Both the position numbers and the translations under genes were made by a program. A stretch of 64,000 nt of DNA. Origin: Rhodoplanes tepidamans (lineage in GTDB: Bacteria > Pseudomonadota > Alphaproteobacteria > Rhizobiales > Xanthobacteraceae). Shown one piece after another: positions 46,947-56,937 of the stretch. A model generated the notes under the pieces. That model was given only the letters and a program-made list of their open reading frames with translations. It ran no database searches and had not been told where the DNA came from. The DNA lies in assembly GCF_030813915.1 (NCBI RefSeq), contig NZ_JAUSUJ010000031.1, positions 1 to 64,000 on the forward strand, given 5' to 3'. Each line of letters starts with the position of its first letter. The first letter of the stretch is position 1.

Positions 46947-48221
46947 TCAGCCGCGCCGGGCGAGGCCCTTGGCGCCGATGTCGCTGCGGCAGAAGCCGCC
47001 GGGCCAGCGGATCTCGGCGATCGCCGTGTAGGCGTGGGCGCGCGCCTCGGCCAGCGTCCGGCCGGTGGCGCAGACGTTCAGCACCCGGCCGCCGACGGCG
47101 ACGATCCGCCCGTCCTGCTCGGCCGTGCCGGCATGGAAGATCTCGACGTCGTCGACCGCCATGGCGTCGCGCAGGCCCTCGATCACAGTGCCCTTCTCGT
47201 AGGCCCCGGGATACCCCTTGGCGGCCAGCACCACCGTGATGGCCGCGTCGTCGTGCCAGTGGAGCGAAAAGTCCTTCAGCTGGCCGTCGCAGGTGGCGAG
47301 CAGCGCCGGCACCAGATCCGACATCAGCCGCAGCATCAGCACCTGGCATTCGGGATCGCCGAACCGGACATTGTACTCGATCAGCTTCGGCCCCTCGGCC
47401 GTGATCATCAGGCCGGCGAACAGCACGCCCTTGTAGGGGCAGCCCATCGCCGCCATCGCCTTCAGGGTCGGCCGGACGATCTCGTCCATGGTGCGGGCCG
47501 TGATCGCGTCGGTCATCACCGGGGCGGGCGAGTAGGCCCCCATGCCGCCGGTGTTGGGGCCGACGTCGAGGTCGAAGGCGCGCTTGTGGTCCTGGGCCGA
47601 GGCGAGGGGCAGCGCGGTCTCGCCGTCGCAGAGGACGAAGAACGACGCCTCCTCGCCGGCCAGGAACTCCTCGATCACCACGCTGGCGCCGGCGGCGCCG
47701 AGCTCGCCGGCGAGCATGCGGTCGACCGCCGCCTCCGCCTCGCCGACCGTCTGGGCGACCACCACGCCCTTGCCGGCGGCGAGCCCGTCGGCCTTGACCA
47801 CGATCGGCGCGCCCTTTTCGCGGATCCAGGCCTTGGCGGGCGCGGCGTCCGTGAACACCTCGTAGGCGGCGGTCGGAATCCCGTTCGCCCGGCACAGCGC
47901 CTTGGTGAAGCCCTTGGAGCCCTCGAGGCGGGCCGCGGCGGCGCTCGGCCCGAACGCCTCGAGGCCCGCCGCGGTCAGGTCGTCGACCAGGCCGGCGACC
48001 AGCGGCGCCTCGGGGCCGACCACCACGAGATCGACGGCGTTGTCGCGGCAGAAGCCGATCACGGCGGCATGGTCGGCGAGGTCGAGGGCGACGCAGTCGG
48101 CCTCCTGGGCGATGCCGGCATTGCCGGGCGCGCACCACAGGCGGTCGACGAGCGGGCTCGCCGCGATCTTCCAGGCGAGCGCGTGCTCGCGTCCGCCGGA
48201 GCCGAGAAGCAGGATGTTCAT
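46947..48221 (-). CDS. purD: Phosphoribosylamine-glycine ligase
   Basis: 424 aa ATP-grasp enzyme for step 2 of purine synthesis. [18 protein letters not shown] at the N terminus, [27 protein letters not shown] (ATP-binding), [28 protein letters not shown] and the C-terminal [11 protein letters not shown] are all in place. Full length. Monocistronic, with repeat DNA upstream. Confidence 0.97.
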   Translation of the reverse strand: MNILLLGSGGREHALAWKIAASPLVDRLWCAPGNAGIAQEADCVALDLADHAAVIGFCRDNAVDLVVVGPEAPLVAGLVDDLTAAGLEAFGPSAAAARLEGSKGFTKALCRANGIPTAAYEVFTDAAPAKAWIREKGAPIVVKADGLAAGKGVVVAQTVGEAEAAVDRMLAGELGAAGASVVIEEFLAGEEASFFVLCDGETALPLASAQDHKRAFDLDVGPNTGGMGAYSPAPVMTDAITARTMDEIVRPTLKAMAAMGCPYKGVLFAGLMITAEGPKLIEYNVRFGDPECQVLMLRLMSDLVPALLATCDGQLKDFSLHWHDDAAITVVLAAKGYPGAYEKGTVIEGLRDAMAVDDVEIFHAGTAEQDGRIVAVGGRVLNVCATGRTLAEARAHAYTAIAEIRWPGGFCRSDIGAKGLARRG

Positions 48222-48300
48222 GCGCGACAGGCCGAGGCTGGGGTCAGGGAACCGGGTCGGCCGGTCTTATAGCAGCATTCGGCGGCTGCGAACCCGCTGC

Positions 48301-48489
48301 CGTCGTCCCCCGGGGCGGCGCGCCGGATCCCGGGCCTGCCCGGGGTCCGTCTTGTCGCGTGCCGAAGACGGCAGAAGCCGACTTCGATGCGCCGAGCCCG
48401 GGACCCATACGCCCTGTCTCGCGCGCCATCGGCACCGGGGACATGGATTCCGGGCTCGCGACCCTGCGGGCCGCGCCCCGGAATGACGG
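48301..48489. repeat. Dispersed palindromic repeats (family A related)
   Basis: Contains GGATCCCGGGCCTGCCCGGGGTCC (split here as GGATCCCGGG and CCCGGGGTCC), then GAGCCCGGGACCCATA, CACCGGGGACATGGATT and GGGCCGCGCCCCGGAATGACGG. The last part mirrors the copies at 436-581 and 29780-29901. Confidence 0.65.
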
Positions 48490-48511
48490 CCGTATGAATC
48501 GCGGCCGGCCC

Positions 48512-49012
48512 TCAGGCCTCGCCGAGGGTCTCGAACATCACGGCCTCCATCGCCTCGCGGGGCGGCTTGCCGGCCCACATGACGAACTGGAAGGCCTGAT
48601 AGTAGCGCTCGCACGCCTCGGTGGCGGTGGCGAGCAGCGACTCGCATTGCGCTCCCGACGCCTCGACGCCGCCGGCCAGCACCAGCGCGTGGCGGAACAT
48701 CACCAGCCCGTCGTTGGCCCACAGGTCGAAATGGCCGACCCAGAGCTGCTCGTTGATCATCGTGACCAGCTCGAGCAGCTCGGCGCGCCGGCGCTCGGGC
48801 ACCTTCAGGTCGAACGCGCAGGCGAGATGCAGCGCCTCGATCTCGCTCATCCAGGTGAACGAGACCTGATAGTCGGTCCACTTGCCGGCCATCACCAGCG
48901 TGACCTCGTCCTCGCTGGAGCGTGCGAAGGACCAGTCGTTGACGGCGGCCACCCGCTCGACGATGTCGACCGGGTTGGCGTTCCGCGGGCTCTCGATCTC
49001 CATCAGCGACAT
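48512..49012 (-). CDS. YbjN domain-containing protein
   Basis: 166 aa, cytosolic, YbjN/DUF1790 fold (type III secretion chaperone-like). Blocks VERVAAVNDWSFARSSEDEV, MINEQLWVGHFDLWANDGLVMFRHAL and CERYYQAFQFVMWAGKPPREA are typical of the alphaproteobacterial group. GAGGGG lies upstream of ATG 49012. The role is poorly defined; E. coli YbjN affects motility and stress when overproduced. Confidence 0.88.
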   Translation of the reverse strand: MSLMEIESPRNANPVDIVERVAAVNDWSFARSSEDEVTLVMAGKWTDYQVSFTWMSEIEALHLACAFDLKVPERRRAELLELVTMINEQLWVGHFDLWANDGLVMFRHALVLAGGVEASGAQCESLLATATEACERYYQAFQFVMWAGKPPREAMEAVMFETLGEA

Positions 49013-49789
49013 GCCGCTTCTACCCCTCAAGTGCCGGACGCGGGAGCGAACGCACGAACGCGGACGCCACACGACGGCACGCGCCGGGTGCCCGAAGCGC
49101 CCGCACCTGCCAGGAAAGCCTGCAGCGCCGGGACTTCCACGAACACCGAATCACTCGGTCCATCGACTATAGAGCGCACCCCGGTCGGACGGAATCGGGT
49201 CCCACAGATGAATTCGTGCGGATCACGATCGTCCGTCCGGACGGCGGTTCCGGGCCTCGCGCGGAGGCGCCGGCGCGGCGCGGAGACGACGTCCCGGCCG
49301 CGTCCAAGGGTTCGTTCATTCCGCTGAATCGCGCAACGACCGGACCGCTCCGGTCCACAGGGAACCGCGCCGTCCACCGCGACAGTTTGACTCACGTCGC
49401 GCGCCCGGGACCGGTGCTTTGAATCAAAAGTGGAACGGATCGGAATCGGAGCCGGAACGTGTAGTTCGGCCGGCCGCGGCGGCCGCCGCCGCCCACGTGA
49501 GTCGGACGTGATCAGAAGACGTGATCAGGAGGCGCGAGCCGGGCGACCGGTGCGGGAATTCGTTCTCGATTCGGAAAGCCGGGCGAGGAGCGTCGATGGT
49601 CCGCTCGTCCCCGCGAAGGCGGGGACCCAGGGCGACACGGCAGAGCAATGCTGTTTCCGGGTGATCAGTTCCCGTCGTTCCGGGGCGCGGCGAAGCCGCG
49701 AACCCGGAATCCAGCGACAGCGTCCGAGTTCTCGGCTGGATTCCGGGTTCGGCGCTGCGCGCCGCCCCGGAATGACCCAGGCCGCCGGT
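49013..49789. other. 777-bp intergenic region with repeats
   Basis: No protein-like frame is present on either strand; a 122-codon open frame at 49027-49395 (minus) has no family features and no ribosome site. 49610-49650 holds a CGTCCCCGCGAAGGCGGGGAC hairpin (arms GTCCCCGC and GCGGGGAC). 49651-49777 is a family A repeat. Confidence 0.6.
49651..49777. repeat. Dispersed palindromic repeat (family A copy)
   Basis: Starts CTGTTTCCGGGTGATCAG, then CGTTCCGGGGCGCGGCGAAG, GAACCCGGAATCCAGCGAC, GGCTGGATTCCGGGTTCGG and ends GCCGCCCCGGAATGACCC. The copy at 55121-55260 shares the same first half. It lies immediately after the prs stop codon. Confidence 0.75.
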
Positions 49790-50743
49790 TCAGTCGAACA
49801 GGCTCGACACCGACTCTTCGGCCGCGGTCCGGCCGATCGCCTCGCCCAGCAGGGTGGCGATGGAGAGCACCCGGATGTTCTCGGCGACCCGCACCGCCTC
49901 GGTCGGCTGGATCGAGTCGGTGATCACCAGCTCCTTGAGGCGCGACGCGGTGATGCGCGCGACCGCGCCGCCCGACAGCACGCCGTGGCTGATATAGGCG
50001 TAGACGCGCTCGGCGCCGCCTTCCAGCAGCGCGTCGGCGGCGTTCACCAGCGTGCCGCCGGAATCGACGATGTCGTCGACCAGGATGCAGGTGCGGCCCT
50101 CAACGTCGCCGATGACGTTCATCACCTCGGACTCGCCGGCGCGCTCGCGCCGCTTGTCGATGATGGCCAGCGGCGCGTTGATGCGCTTGGCGAGCCCGCG
50201 CGCCCGCACCACGCCGCCGACGTCGGGCGACACCACCGCGAGCTTGGAGAGCTCGAAGCGCTCCTTGATGTCGCGCACCATCACGGGCGAGGCGTAGAGA
50301 TTGTCGGTCGGGATGTCGAAGAAGCCCTGCAACTGGCCGGCGTGCAGGTCGACGGTCAGCACGCGGTCGGCGCCGGCGCGCGTGATCAGGTTGGCGACCA
50401 GCTTGGCCGAGATCGGCGTGCGGGGCCCGGGCTTGCGGTCCTGCCGGGCGTAGCCGAAATACGGCATCACCGCCGTGATGCGCCGCGCCGAGGCGCGCTT
50501 GAGCGCATCCATGATGATCAGCAGTTCCATCAGGTGATCGTTCGTCGGGAACGAGGTCGCCTGGATGACGAACACGTCGGCGCCGCGCACGTTCTCCAGA
50601 ATCTCGACGAAGATCTCCATGTCCGCGAAGCGGCGGACGACGGCGCGCGTCAGCGGCGTCTTCAGATACGCGGCAATCGCCTCGGCGAGCCGCGGATTGG
50701 AGTTGCCAGCGACGAGTTTGATCGCTCCATTCTTGCCAGGCAT
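49790..50743 (-). CDS. prs: Ribose-phosphate pyrophosphokinase
   Basis: 317 aa. It makes PRPP from ribose 5-phosphate and ATP for nucleotide and histidine synthesis. Motifs: [56 protein letters not shown], the flexible-loop KRRER and the PRPP loop [10 protein letters not shown]. Full length from ATG 50743. Monocistronic. Confidence 0.97.
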   Translation of the reverse strand: MPGKNGAIKLVAGNSNPRLAEAIAAYLKTPLTRAVVRRFADMEIFVEILENVRGADVFVIQATSFPTNDHLMELLIIMDALKRASARRITAVMPYFGYARQDRKPGPRTPISAKLVANLITRAGADRVLTVDLHAGQLQGFFDIPTDNLYASPVMVRDIKERFELSKLAVVSPDVGGVVRARGLAKRINAPLAIIDKRRERAGESEVMNVIGDVEGRTCILVDDIVDSGGTLVNAADALLEGGAERVYAYISHGVLSGGAVARITASRLKELVITDSIQPTEAVRVAENIRVLSIATLLGEAIGRTAAEESVSSLFD

Positions 50744-50945
50744 TCCCGACCTCCCGAACGCCCACGCGAGCGACTAACCTGTCCGGCGGCGCCTGAATAC
50801 AAGGCGGTCGGGCCCGGTGCAATACGACGGTTTTGTTGTCCCGCGGGTTTTTGCCCGTCCCGGGACTCGTCCGGATACGTCCGCGCGGACTAGATTCGAC
50901 CGCCGGAAAGACGCGCCGCGGCGCGGTCGGACGGGGCTTGCCGGC

Positions 50946-51563
50946 TCAGGGCGTGCTGGCGTCGTAGGCGGCGACCGCCATGCTTCCGTCGGCCGGCGGG
51001 GTCGCGTCCGGCGCAGGGGCCGGCGTGCCGGAGGGCGCCGCGGCGGGCGCCGGCGCGGTGCGCGGCGCCGCCATGAAGCCGGCCAGCCGCTCCATGCCGC
51101 TCGACGCCATGCGGCGAATCACCTGCTCGTCGGCGGCCGCCCAGGTGGTGCTGCCGGCGCCGCTCACCGGTTCCTCGCCGGACAACCGGAAGACGCGGCG
51201 CTGGTCGGCGTCGTAGACGTCCCACACCCAGCTCACCACCGACTTCTTCGGCGCCACGATGGTCGCCGTGTAGACGCGCACGCGGTAGTGCGCCGGCGTC
51301 TGGCGCGACACGACGGCGAGCTGGCGGGCCTGCGCCTCGCTCGTCAGCGACTGCACCATATGGTTGAAGACGCTCTCCGGCGGGCCGTCGATCGACTCGA
51401 AGGCGACGGTCGGCGTGCGGGCGGCGGCGACCGGGCCGGGCGTCTGCCCGGCGGTCTGGGTGCAGGCGGCGCAGCCGAGCGCCAGCAGGATCGCGCCGAT
51501 CCGGCCGCGGCCACCCTGTCGTGCCGGCGACGTCGCGAGGCGCCGCGTCGGTAGACCCTGCAT
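50946..51563 (-). CDS. Probable lipoprotein, conserved hypothetical
   Basis: 205 aa. A basic N terminus and a hydrophobic stretch (IGAILLALGCAAC) end at cysteines that fit a relaxed lipobox (LALGC). The middle (FESIDGPPESVFNHMVQSL, RVRVYTATIVAPKKSVVSWVWDVYD, RVFRLSGEE) is well structured; the tail is Ala/Pro-rich. Similar proteins exist in related Hyphomicrobiales, without known function. A CtrA-like site lies about 75 bp before ATG 51563. Confidence 0.75.
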   Translation of the reverse strand: MQGLPTRRLATSPARQGGRGRIGAILLALGCAACTQTAGQTPGPVAAARTPTVAFESIDGPPESVFNHMVQSLTSEAQARQLAVVSRQTPAHYRVRVYTATIVAPKKSVVSWVWDVYDADQRRVFRLSGEEPVSGAGSTTWAAADEQVIRRMASSGMERLAGFMAAPRTAPAPAAAPSGTPAPAPDATPPADGSMAVAAYDASTP

Positions 51564-51633
51564 GCGAAATCGAGCCCCGTGCTGCCGTGGCCCGGTCGAG
51601 CGGGCCGGTCGGGCGGTACCCCCGCCTCGGTCG

Positions 51634-51649
51634 GTAAGGGATCCTTAAC
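51634..51649. promoter_or_regulatory. CtrA-like site before the lipoprotein gene
   Basis: GTAAGGGATCCTTAAC matches TTAA-N7-TTAAC except for the first base (GTAA for TTAA). It lies 71-86 bp upstream of the lipoprotein start codon at 51563 and is one of very few TTAAC sequences in the window. Confidence 0.45.
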
Positions 51650-51808
51650 CGTAATTGCGGCGGGGGTCCAGCCGGGGGGATTTCGAAGCTCGTCCTCGGC
51701 GCGCGCCTGCGGCAGCACAACCTTTCGATGGTCGTCGCCCGCGCTGGCGCGCCGCACCGGGACGACCCGGGGTCGGCAAGCCTCGGCGCTTGCGATCCCG
51801 CCTCCGCC

Positions 51809-52576
51809 TCATCCCATCAGGGCGATGGCGTTGACGTGGCGGCCGTAGTCGGGCTCGCCGCGGTGGGTGGTGCGGCGATAGGAGTAGAAGCGCGCCTCGT
51901 CCGCATAGGTGCAGAGGCCGACGTCCTCGATGTGGCGCAGGCCGGCGGCGGCGAGCCGCGCCGCGATGTAGCCGGCGACGTCCAGCATCTCGCGATCCTC
52001 CCGGCCGGGGGCGAAGAAGCGGGCGTTGGCCGGGTCCTGGGCGACGAACAGGGCCTTCACCTCGGGGCCGACCTCGTAGCTCGGCTGGCGGATCATCGGG
52101 CCGATGGCGGCGACGATCCGGCTGCGGTCGGCGCCGAGCGTCTCCATCGCCGCGATGGTCGAATCCGTCACGCCGGCGAGCGCGCCGCGCCAGCCGGCAT
52201 GCGCCGCCCCGACCACCCGGGCCTCCGGGTCGGCGAACAGCACCGGCCCGCAGTCGGCCGTCGAGGCGCAGACGGCGAGGCCCGGGGTACGGGTGACGAT
52301 GGCGTCGAGCTTCGGGCGCTGCGCGGCCGTCCACGGCGTCTCGGCGACGATCACGTCGGCCGAGTGGATCTGGATGGCGCTGAGCAGGTTCTCCGCCGGC
52401 ACGCCGACCGCCGCCGCCATGCGGGCGCGGTTCTCGGCGACCCGGGCCTGGTCGTCGCCGGAGCCGAAGCCGGCGTTGAGGCTCGCATAGAGCCCCTCGG
52501 AGACGCCGCCCTCGCGGGTGAAGAAGGCGTGGCGGATGCCGGGCAGGGCCGAGAGCGAGCGGGCGGTCACCATCAT
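51809..52576 (-). CDS. pgeF: Polyphenol oxidase / peptidoglycan editing factor PgeF (YfiH family)
   Basis: 255 aa, YfiH/DUF152 laccase-domain fold. The Cys/His metal site is spread over QIHSADV, STADCGPVLF and AAHAGWRGALAG, with GPMIRQPSYEVG following. The family has purine nucleoside phosphorylase/deaminase activity and in E. coli removes wrong L-Ser stem peptides from peptidoglycan precursors. The start at 52576 overlaps the stop of the methyltransferase gene (ATGA). Last gene of the lgt-midA-pgeF operon. Confidence 0.93.
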   Translation of the reverse strand: MMVTARSLSALPGIRHAFFTREGGVSEGLYASLNAGFGSGDDQARVAENRARMAAAVGVPAENLLSAIQIHSADVIVAETPWTAAQRPKLDAIVTRTPGLAVCASTADCGPVLFADPEARVVGAAHAGWRGALAGVTDSTIAAMETLGADRSRIVAAIGPMIRQPSYEVGPEVKALFVAQDPANARFFAPGREDREMLDVAGYIAARLAAAGLRHIEDVGLCTYADEARFYSYRRTTHRGEPDYGRHVNAIALMG

Positions 52577-53676
52577 GGCGCGGTCTCCAGTCCGGGCAGG
52601 GGGCCGAGGGCGGGATCGGCGAGGCCGATCGCCTTGAACAGCGTGCCCATCCCGGTCTTCGTGCGGGTGTCGGTGAGGCGGGCGAGCGCCGTGGCGATCT
52701 CGGCGGCGCGATCCGGGTTCTTCGCGGTCAGGGCCGCCGCCCGGGCCTCGATGCCGAGGCTCTTCAGGAAGGCCGCCTGGGTCACCGGGCCGTGCACGGC
52801 CGCTCCGGCGGCGGCCGCCGCCCGGCCGAAGGCGACGAAATCCACGTGCGCGGTGAGGTCGGCCTCGCCGGGGGCGGCGAGCGGGTCGGCGAAGGCGTGG
52901 CCGGCGAGCGCCTGCAGGGTCTCGCCGAGCCCCTGGTCGACATGGCCGTAGTCGATCACCAGCGCGGCGCCGCCGCGGGCGACCCGGCGGGCCAGCGCCG
53001 TGACCGGCGCCTCGTCCCGCCACTCGAACACCGAGCCGGACGGGGCCACCCGCCAGAACTCCGGAACCCGCGCGGCCAGCGCCGGGTCGGCCGGGCCGGT
53101 GGCCCAGGCGAAGGTGTCGTCGGGGCCGAGCGTCACGGTCCGCTCGCACCAGCCGTGGCGCGTCTTCACGGCCTGATGGACCGGCAGGGCGTCGAAGAAT
53201 TCGTTGGCGAGCACGATCGCCGGGCCGTCCGGCACCTCGGAGAGGTCGCGATGCCAGGCGACCGGCACGCCGGCGGCGGCCAGCCGCTCGCGCTGGAGCG
53301 CCGCGAGCACCGGGCCGGTCTCGACCAGGTGCACCGACAGGGCCGGGCGGAACGCCGGGACGACCCGGGCCGCGCGCAGCATGTCGGCCATCATGGTGCC
53401 GCGGCCGGGGCCGAGTTCGACCAGCCGGACCGTGCCCGGCATCCCCATCTGCTGCCAGACGGCGGCGGCCCACAGCCCCAAGAGCTCGCCGAACATCTGG
53501 CTGATCTCGGGGGCCGTCACGAAGTCGCCGGCGCGGCCGAGCGGATCGCGGGTGACGTAGTAGCCGTGCGCGGGATGGCCGAGGCAGAGCGCCATCCAGT
53601 CGGCGAGGGGCAGGGGCCCGCCGGTGCGGATCGTCTCGCGCAGGAGGGCGGCGAGCGGGGACGGCACCGGAGTCAC
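52573..53676 (-). CDS. MidA/NDUFAF7-like SAM-dependent methyltransferase
   Basis: 367 aa, COG1565. [19 protein letters not shown] at the N terminus, the SAM site [16 protein letters not shown], then [13 protein letters not shown] and [13 protein letters not shown]. Homologues (mitochondrial NDUFAF7) methylate an arginine of a complex I subunit during assembly; the bacterial target is unproven. Start GTG 53676 overlaps the lgt stop (GTGA) and the stop overlaps the pgeF start, so all three are translationally coupled. Confidence 0.93.
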   Translation of the reverse strand: MTPVPSPLAALLRETIRTGGPLPLADWMALCLGHPAHGYYVTRDPLGRAGDFVTAPEISQMFGELLGLWAAAVWQQMGMPGTVRLVELGPGRGTMMADMLRAARVVPAFRPALSVHLVETGPVLAALQRERLAAAGVPVAWHRDLSEVPDGPAIVLANEFFDALPVHQAVKTRHGWCERTVTLGPDDTFAWATGPADPALAARVPEFWRVAPSGSVFEWRDEAPVTALARRVARGGAALVIDYGHVDQGLGETLQALAGHAFADPLAAPGEADLTAHVDFVAFGRAAAAAGAAVHGPVTQAAFLKSLGIEARAAALTAKNPDRAAEIATALARLTDTRTKTGMGTLFKAIGLADPALGPLPGLETAP

Positions 53677-54527
53677 GCGGCCTCGGCGGGCGTCGCCGGC
53701 GCGGCGCCCCCGAGCGGCGGCCGCCGCAGCGCCGCGACGATGAAGCCGACGCCGGCCAGGAACAGCGGGATCGACAGCAGCATCCCCATGGTCAGGCCGC
53801 CCCACAGGAAGCCGAGCTGCGGGTCGGGCTCGCGGAAGAACTCGCAGAACGAGCGCGCCACCGCATAGAAGCAGGCGAACAGGCCGACCACGAGGCCGGG
53901 CCGCTTGAGGGCACCAGCCCGCACCGCGATCGCCAGCACGACGAACAGCGCGAGCCCTTCCAGCCCCGCCTCGTAGAGCTGGCTCGGATGCCGCGGCCAA
54001 GGGCCGGCGCCCGGGAACACCATGGCCCAGGGCACGTCCGGCGCCGGCCGGCCCCACAGCTCGCCATTGATGAAGTTGGCGAGGCGGCCGAGGAGGATGC
54101 CGATCGGCGCCACGGCGCAGGTGAGGTCCCCGACGGTGGGGATCGACAGGCCGCGCGAGCGGGCGAACAGCACCACGGCGGCAACGCAGCCGAGGAAGCC
54201 GCCGTGGAAGGACATGCCGCCCTCCCACAGCTTCACGATCTTCAGCGGGTCGGCGAGGAACAGGTCGAAATTGTAGAACAGCACGTAGCCGGTGCGGCCG
54301 CCCAGGATGATGCCGAGCGTCACCCAGACGACGAAGTCGTCGAAGTCGACGACCGTGAGGGGCGCCGGTCCGCCCCACAGCCGGTCGTTGCGGATCAGCG
54401 CCCGGGCATAGACCCAGCCGAGCAGGATTCCGACGATGTAGGCGAGGGCGTACCAGCGGATCGCCAGCGGGCCGAGGCTGACCAGCACCGGGTCGATCCG
54501 CGGGAACTCCAGGACGGCAAGGGGCAT
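53673..54527 (-). CDS. lgt: Prolipoprotein diacylglyceryl transferase
   Basis: 284 aa, seven membrane helices. It transfers diacylglycerol from phosphatidylglycerol to the lipobox cysteine. The Lgt signature [15 protein letters not shown] is present, with [11 protein letters not shown] (conserved His) and the C-terminal [15 protein letters not shown]. First gene of the operon with the methyltransferase and pgeF; it diverges from ubiK across a GC-rich spacer containing repeated CGGAACGGGTCCGC. Confidence 0.96.
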   Translation of the reverse strand: MPLAVLEFPRIDPVLVSLGPLAIRWYALAYIVGILLGWVYARALIRNDRLWGGPAPLTVVDFDDFVVWVTLGIILGGRTGYVLFYNFDLFLADPLKIVKLWEGGMSFHGGFLGCVAAVVLFARSRGLSIPTVGDLTCAVAPIGILLGRLANFINGELWGRPAPDVPWAMVFPGAGPWPRHPSQLYEAGLEGLALFVVLAIAVRAGALKRPGLVVGLFACFYAVARSFCEFFREPDPQLGFLWGGLTMGMLLSIPLFLAGVGFIVAALRRPPLGGAAPATPAEAA

Positions 54528-54800
54528 CGGCAGTCTCTCGGGCGGAACGGGTCCGCGGACGGAACGGGTCCGCTGGCGGACCGGGCGGCGGGCGGACCGG
54601 TCCGCCGGGGCGGAACAGGCGGGTGCGCCCGGCGGTTCGGGTGATGGGGCGGCGGCCGCCGCCCGTCAAGCGGGGGCGCCGGCCGGGGTGTGCGGGCCGC
54701 CGGTCGGGCCGCGCGGCGCTTGCGTCGCTGCACCGCGATCGCCATTGTCTGGCGCGACCGACTCCCATTGCCGATCATGCGTTCCGGAGACGACATAACG

Positions 54801-55094
54801 ATGGCCCAGACGACCAGCCGGTTCTTCGACGAGATGGCCCGAATGATGAACGACGCGGCCGGCGTCGCCCAGGGCGTGCGCCGCGAGGCGGAGACGCTGA
54901 TCAAGGCCCAGGCCGAGCGCATCCTGCGCGACATGGACATCGTGCAGCGCGAGGAGTTCGAGGCGGTCAAGGAGATGGCCCGCCTCGCCCGCGAGGAGAA
55001 CGAGGTGCTCAAGGCCCGCCTCGCCGCCCTGGAGGCCAAGCTCGCCCCGTCGAGCCCGACCGGCCTCGACACCGGCACGACTACGGTGGTCTGA
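54801..55094 (+). CDS. ubiK: Ubiquinone biosynthesis accessory factor UbiK (BMFP family)
   Basis: 97 aa. A membrane-fusogenic N-terminal helix (TTSRFFDEMARMMNDAAGVAQG) and a long C-terminal coiled coil (RLAREENEVLKARLAALEAKL) define the YqiC/BMFP family. UbiK helps assemble the soluble Ubi complex and forms trimers through the coiled coil. ATG 54801 is the family start; an upstream ATG at 54777 is less likely. Confidence 0.9.
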   Translation: MAQTTSRFFDEMARMMNDAAGVAQGVRREAETLIKAQAERILRDMDIVQREEFEAVKEMARLAREENEVLKARLAALEAKLAPSSPTGLDTGTTTVV

Positions 55095-55120
55095 TACCGG
55101 TTCCGGCTGCTCGGTTCGCT

Positions 55121-55260
55121 GTCGGTCCGGGGCGCGGCGAAGCCGCGAACCCGGAATCCAGCGACGACCTCCAAAGTCCCGGCTGGAGTCCGGGTTCGGC
55201 GCGGAGCCTGTGCTCGGGCGGCGCGAAGCGCCGACCCGAGTGCGCGGCCCCGGAATGACC
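55121..55260. repeat. Dispersed palindromic repeat (family A copy)
   Basis: Starts GTCGGTCCGGGGCGCGG, then AAGCCGCGAACCCGGAATCC, GGCTGGAGTCCGGGTTCGG, GGAGCCTGTGCTCGGGCGGC, AAGCGCCGACCCGAG and ends GCGGCCCCGGAATGACC. The central part is shared with 12949-13121 and 18094-18254. Confidence 0.75.
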
Positions 55261-55318
55261 TGAACGGATCGGCCGGATCCCGCCGGCCGGGGCGACGCCG
55301 TTCTCCGGGGCCCCTTCC

Positions 55319-55347
55319 TTGTCAATTGCGGCGGCGTCTTGCTATAA
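55319..55347 (+). promoter_or_regulatory. Sigma-70-type promoter of rplY
   Basis: TTGTCA (55319-55324), a 17-base spacer, and CTATAA (55342-55347) match the housekeeping consensus TTGACA-N17-TATAAT well. It is placed about 125 bp before the rplY start codon. AT-rich hexamers at exact spacing are unusual in this GC-rich DNA. Confidence 0.6.
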
Positions 55348-55476
55348 GCCCGCGTTCCGCGGTCTGCACGCACCCCTGGAGGCCGGCCGCGCCGCCGCAT
55401 CTGCGGCATTTCCATCCGTGCATCGACCGGGAGGGGCCGCACCAGCGGTCGTTTCCGGCTGGAGAGAGGATCAACC

Positions 55477-56208
55477 ATGGCGACCGTCAAAGAGCTGAAG
55501 GCGACGTCGCGTCCGCGGGCCGGCAAGGGGGCCGCCCGGGCCGTTCGTCGCGAAGGCCTCGTACCTGGCGTTATCTACGGCGACAACAAGCCGCCCGTGA
55601 CCATCGCGATCGACGCAGCCGAGCTGCGCCAGCGCATCCTGGCCGGCCACTTCCTGACGACGATCTACGACGTCGAGCTGGACGGCGCGAAGCATCGCGT
55701 GATTCCGCGCGACTACCAGCTGGAGCCGCTGCAGGACCGTCCGGTCCATGTCGACTTCATGCGGCTGGGCGAAGGCGCCACCATCCGGGTGCGGGTGCCG
55801 GTGCGCACCGTCAATCCGGAAGGCGCTCCCGGCATCAAGCGCGGCGGCACCGTCAGCGTCGTCACCCACTCGGTCGAGCTGCGCTGCCCGGCGGACGCCA
55901 TTCCGGAGGCCATCGAGATCGATCTCGCCGGCCTCGAGATCAACCATTCGCGCCACCTCAGCGACGTCGCGCTGCCGCCGAACGTGCGGGCGGCCGGCAA
56001 GCTCGACCCGACGCTGGTCACCATCGTGCCGCCGTCCGGCTACGCCGAGGAGCTGCGCGCCGCCAAGGACGCGGCCGCGGGTGCGGCGGCTCCGGCCGCG
56101 GGTGCGGCGGCGGCCCCGGCGGCCGGCGCCAAGGCTCCGGCGGCGGGCGCCAAGGCCCCGGCGGCCGACGCCAAGGCCCCGGCCAAGAAGCCCGACGCCA
56201 AGAAGTGA
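55477..56208 (+). CDS. rplY: 50S ribosomal protein L25/general stress protein Ctc
   Basis: 243 aa, long (CTC-type) L25 that binds 5S rRNA. N-terminal L25 domain (SRPRAGKGAARAVRREGLVPGVIYG) and C-terminal beta domain (DLAGLEINHSRHLSDVALPP), then an Ala/Lys-rich tail with repeated KAPAAGA units. GGAGAGAGGA precedes ATG 55477. First gene of the rplY-pth unit, a typical alphaproteobacterial order. Confidence 0.96.
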   Translation: MATVKELKATSRPRAGKGAARAVRREGLVPGVIYGDNKPPVTIAIDAAELRQRILAGHFLTTIYDVELDGAKHRVIPRDYQLEPLQDRPVHVDFMRLGEGATIRVRVPVRTVNPEGAPGIKRGGTVSVVTHSVELRCPADAIPEAIEIDLAGLEINHSRHLSDVALPPNVRAAGKLDPTLVTIVPPSGYAEELRAAKDAAAGAAAPAAGAAAAPAAGAKAPAAGAKAPAADAKAPAKKPDAKK

Positions 56209-56216
56209 GGCCGGTC

Positions 56217-56240
56217 CGGGGGCGGCCCGCGCCGCCCCCG
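56217..56240 (+). terminator. GC hairpin between rplY and pth
   Basis: CGGGGGCGGC (56217-56226) and GCCGCCCCCG (56231-56240) form a perfect 10-bp stem with a CCGC loop in the 52-bp gap. There is no U tract, so partial attenuation or mRNA stabilisation is more likely than full termination. Confidence 0.45.
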
Positions 56241-56260
56241 GCCGACCGTGAGGCATCGTC

Positions 56261-56896
56261 ATGCGGCTCCTGGTCGGGCTCGGCAATCCGGGCTCCCGCT
56301 ACGCCGGCAACCGCCACAACATCGGCTTCATGGCCGTCGACGCGATCGCGCGCCGCCACGGGTTCCCCCCGTGGCGGAAGCGCTTTCACGGGCTGGCGAC
56401 CGAGGGGCCGCTGGCCGGCGAGCGCGTCATGCTGCTGATGCCCGAGACCTACATGAACGAGTCCGGCCGCGCCGTGCAGGAGGCCGCGCAGTTCTACAAG
56501 GTCCCGGTCGGCGACGTGGTCGTGCTGCACGACGAGCTGGACCTGCCCCCCGGGAAGGTGCGGGTGAAGACCGGCGGCGGGGCCGCCGGTCACAACGGCC
56601 TGCGCTCGATCGGCGCCCATCTCGGCAACGAGTTCCGCCGGGTCCGCATCGGCATCGGCCATCCGGGCGTCAAGGAGATGGTGCAGCACTACGTGCTGCA
56701 GGACTTCGCCAAGGCCGAGCGCGACTGGGTCGAGACCCTGTGCGACGTCGTCGCCGACAATGCCGGCCTGCTCGCCAAGGGCCAGGACGCGACCTTCCAG
56801 AACAAGGTCCACCTCGCCATGCAGGCCAAGGGCTTCCTGGGGCCCGACAAGGAGGCGGCCGGCGGCGGCACGGCCGGGAGGCCGGAGCGCGCTTGA
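56261..56896 (+). CDS. pth: Peptidyl-tRNA hydrolase
   Basis: 211 aa. It recycles tRNA from peptidyl-tRNA dropped by ribosomes. Conserved [20 protein letters not shown] (catalytic His), [36 protein letters not shown] (catalytic Asp, substrate loop) and [16 protein letters not shown] lies before ATG 56261. The stop codon overlaps the -35-like TTGACA of the toxin-antitoxin module that follows. Confidence 0.96.
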   Translation: MRLLVGLGNPGSRYAGNRHNIGFMAVDAIARRHGFPPWRKRFHGLATEGPLAGERVMLLMPETYMNESGRAVQEAAQFYKVPVGDVVVLHDELDLPPGKVRVKTGGGAAGHNGLRSIGAHLGNEFRRVRIGIGHPGVKEMVQHYVLQDFAKAERDWVETLCDVVADNAGLLAKGQDATFQNKVHLAMQAKGFLGPDKEAAGGGTAGRPERA

Positions 56897-56903
56897 CACG
56901 GAA

Positions 56904-56926
56904 ACACTGAAAAACGAGATCAGTGT
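56904..56926. promoter_or_regulatory. Inverted-repeat operator of the third toxin-antitoxin module
   Basis: ACACTGA (56904-56910) and TCAGTGT (56920-56926) form a perfect 7-bp inverted repeat around nine bases, just before the antitoxin start at 56938. It is preceded by TTGACA (56893-56898). Autoregulation through such a site by the RHH antitoxin-VapC complex is the norm. Confidence 0.6.
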
Positions 56927-56937
56927 GGAGGTGTCCC

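Larger units (their letters stand above)
55095..55476. other. Intergenic region upstream of rplY with repeat and promoter
   Basis: 382 bp. 55121-55260 is a family A repeat, 55319-55347 a sigma-70-type promoter, and the last 130 bp the untranslated leader of rplY. No gene and no recognisable leader peptide or riboswitch. Confidence 0.65.

Noticed and set aside
49027-49395. A 122-codon minus-strand frame upstream of the YbjN gene
   Set aside because: No ribosome site, no recognisable domain, and amino-acid composition typical of random frames in GC-rich DNA.
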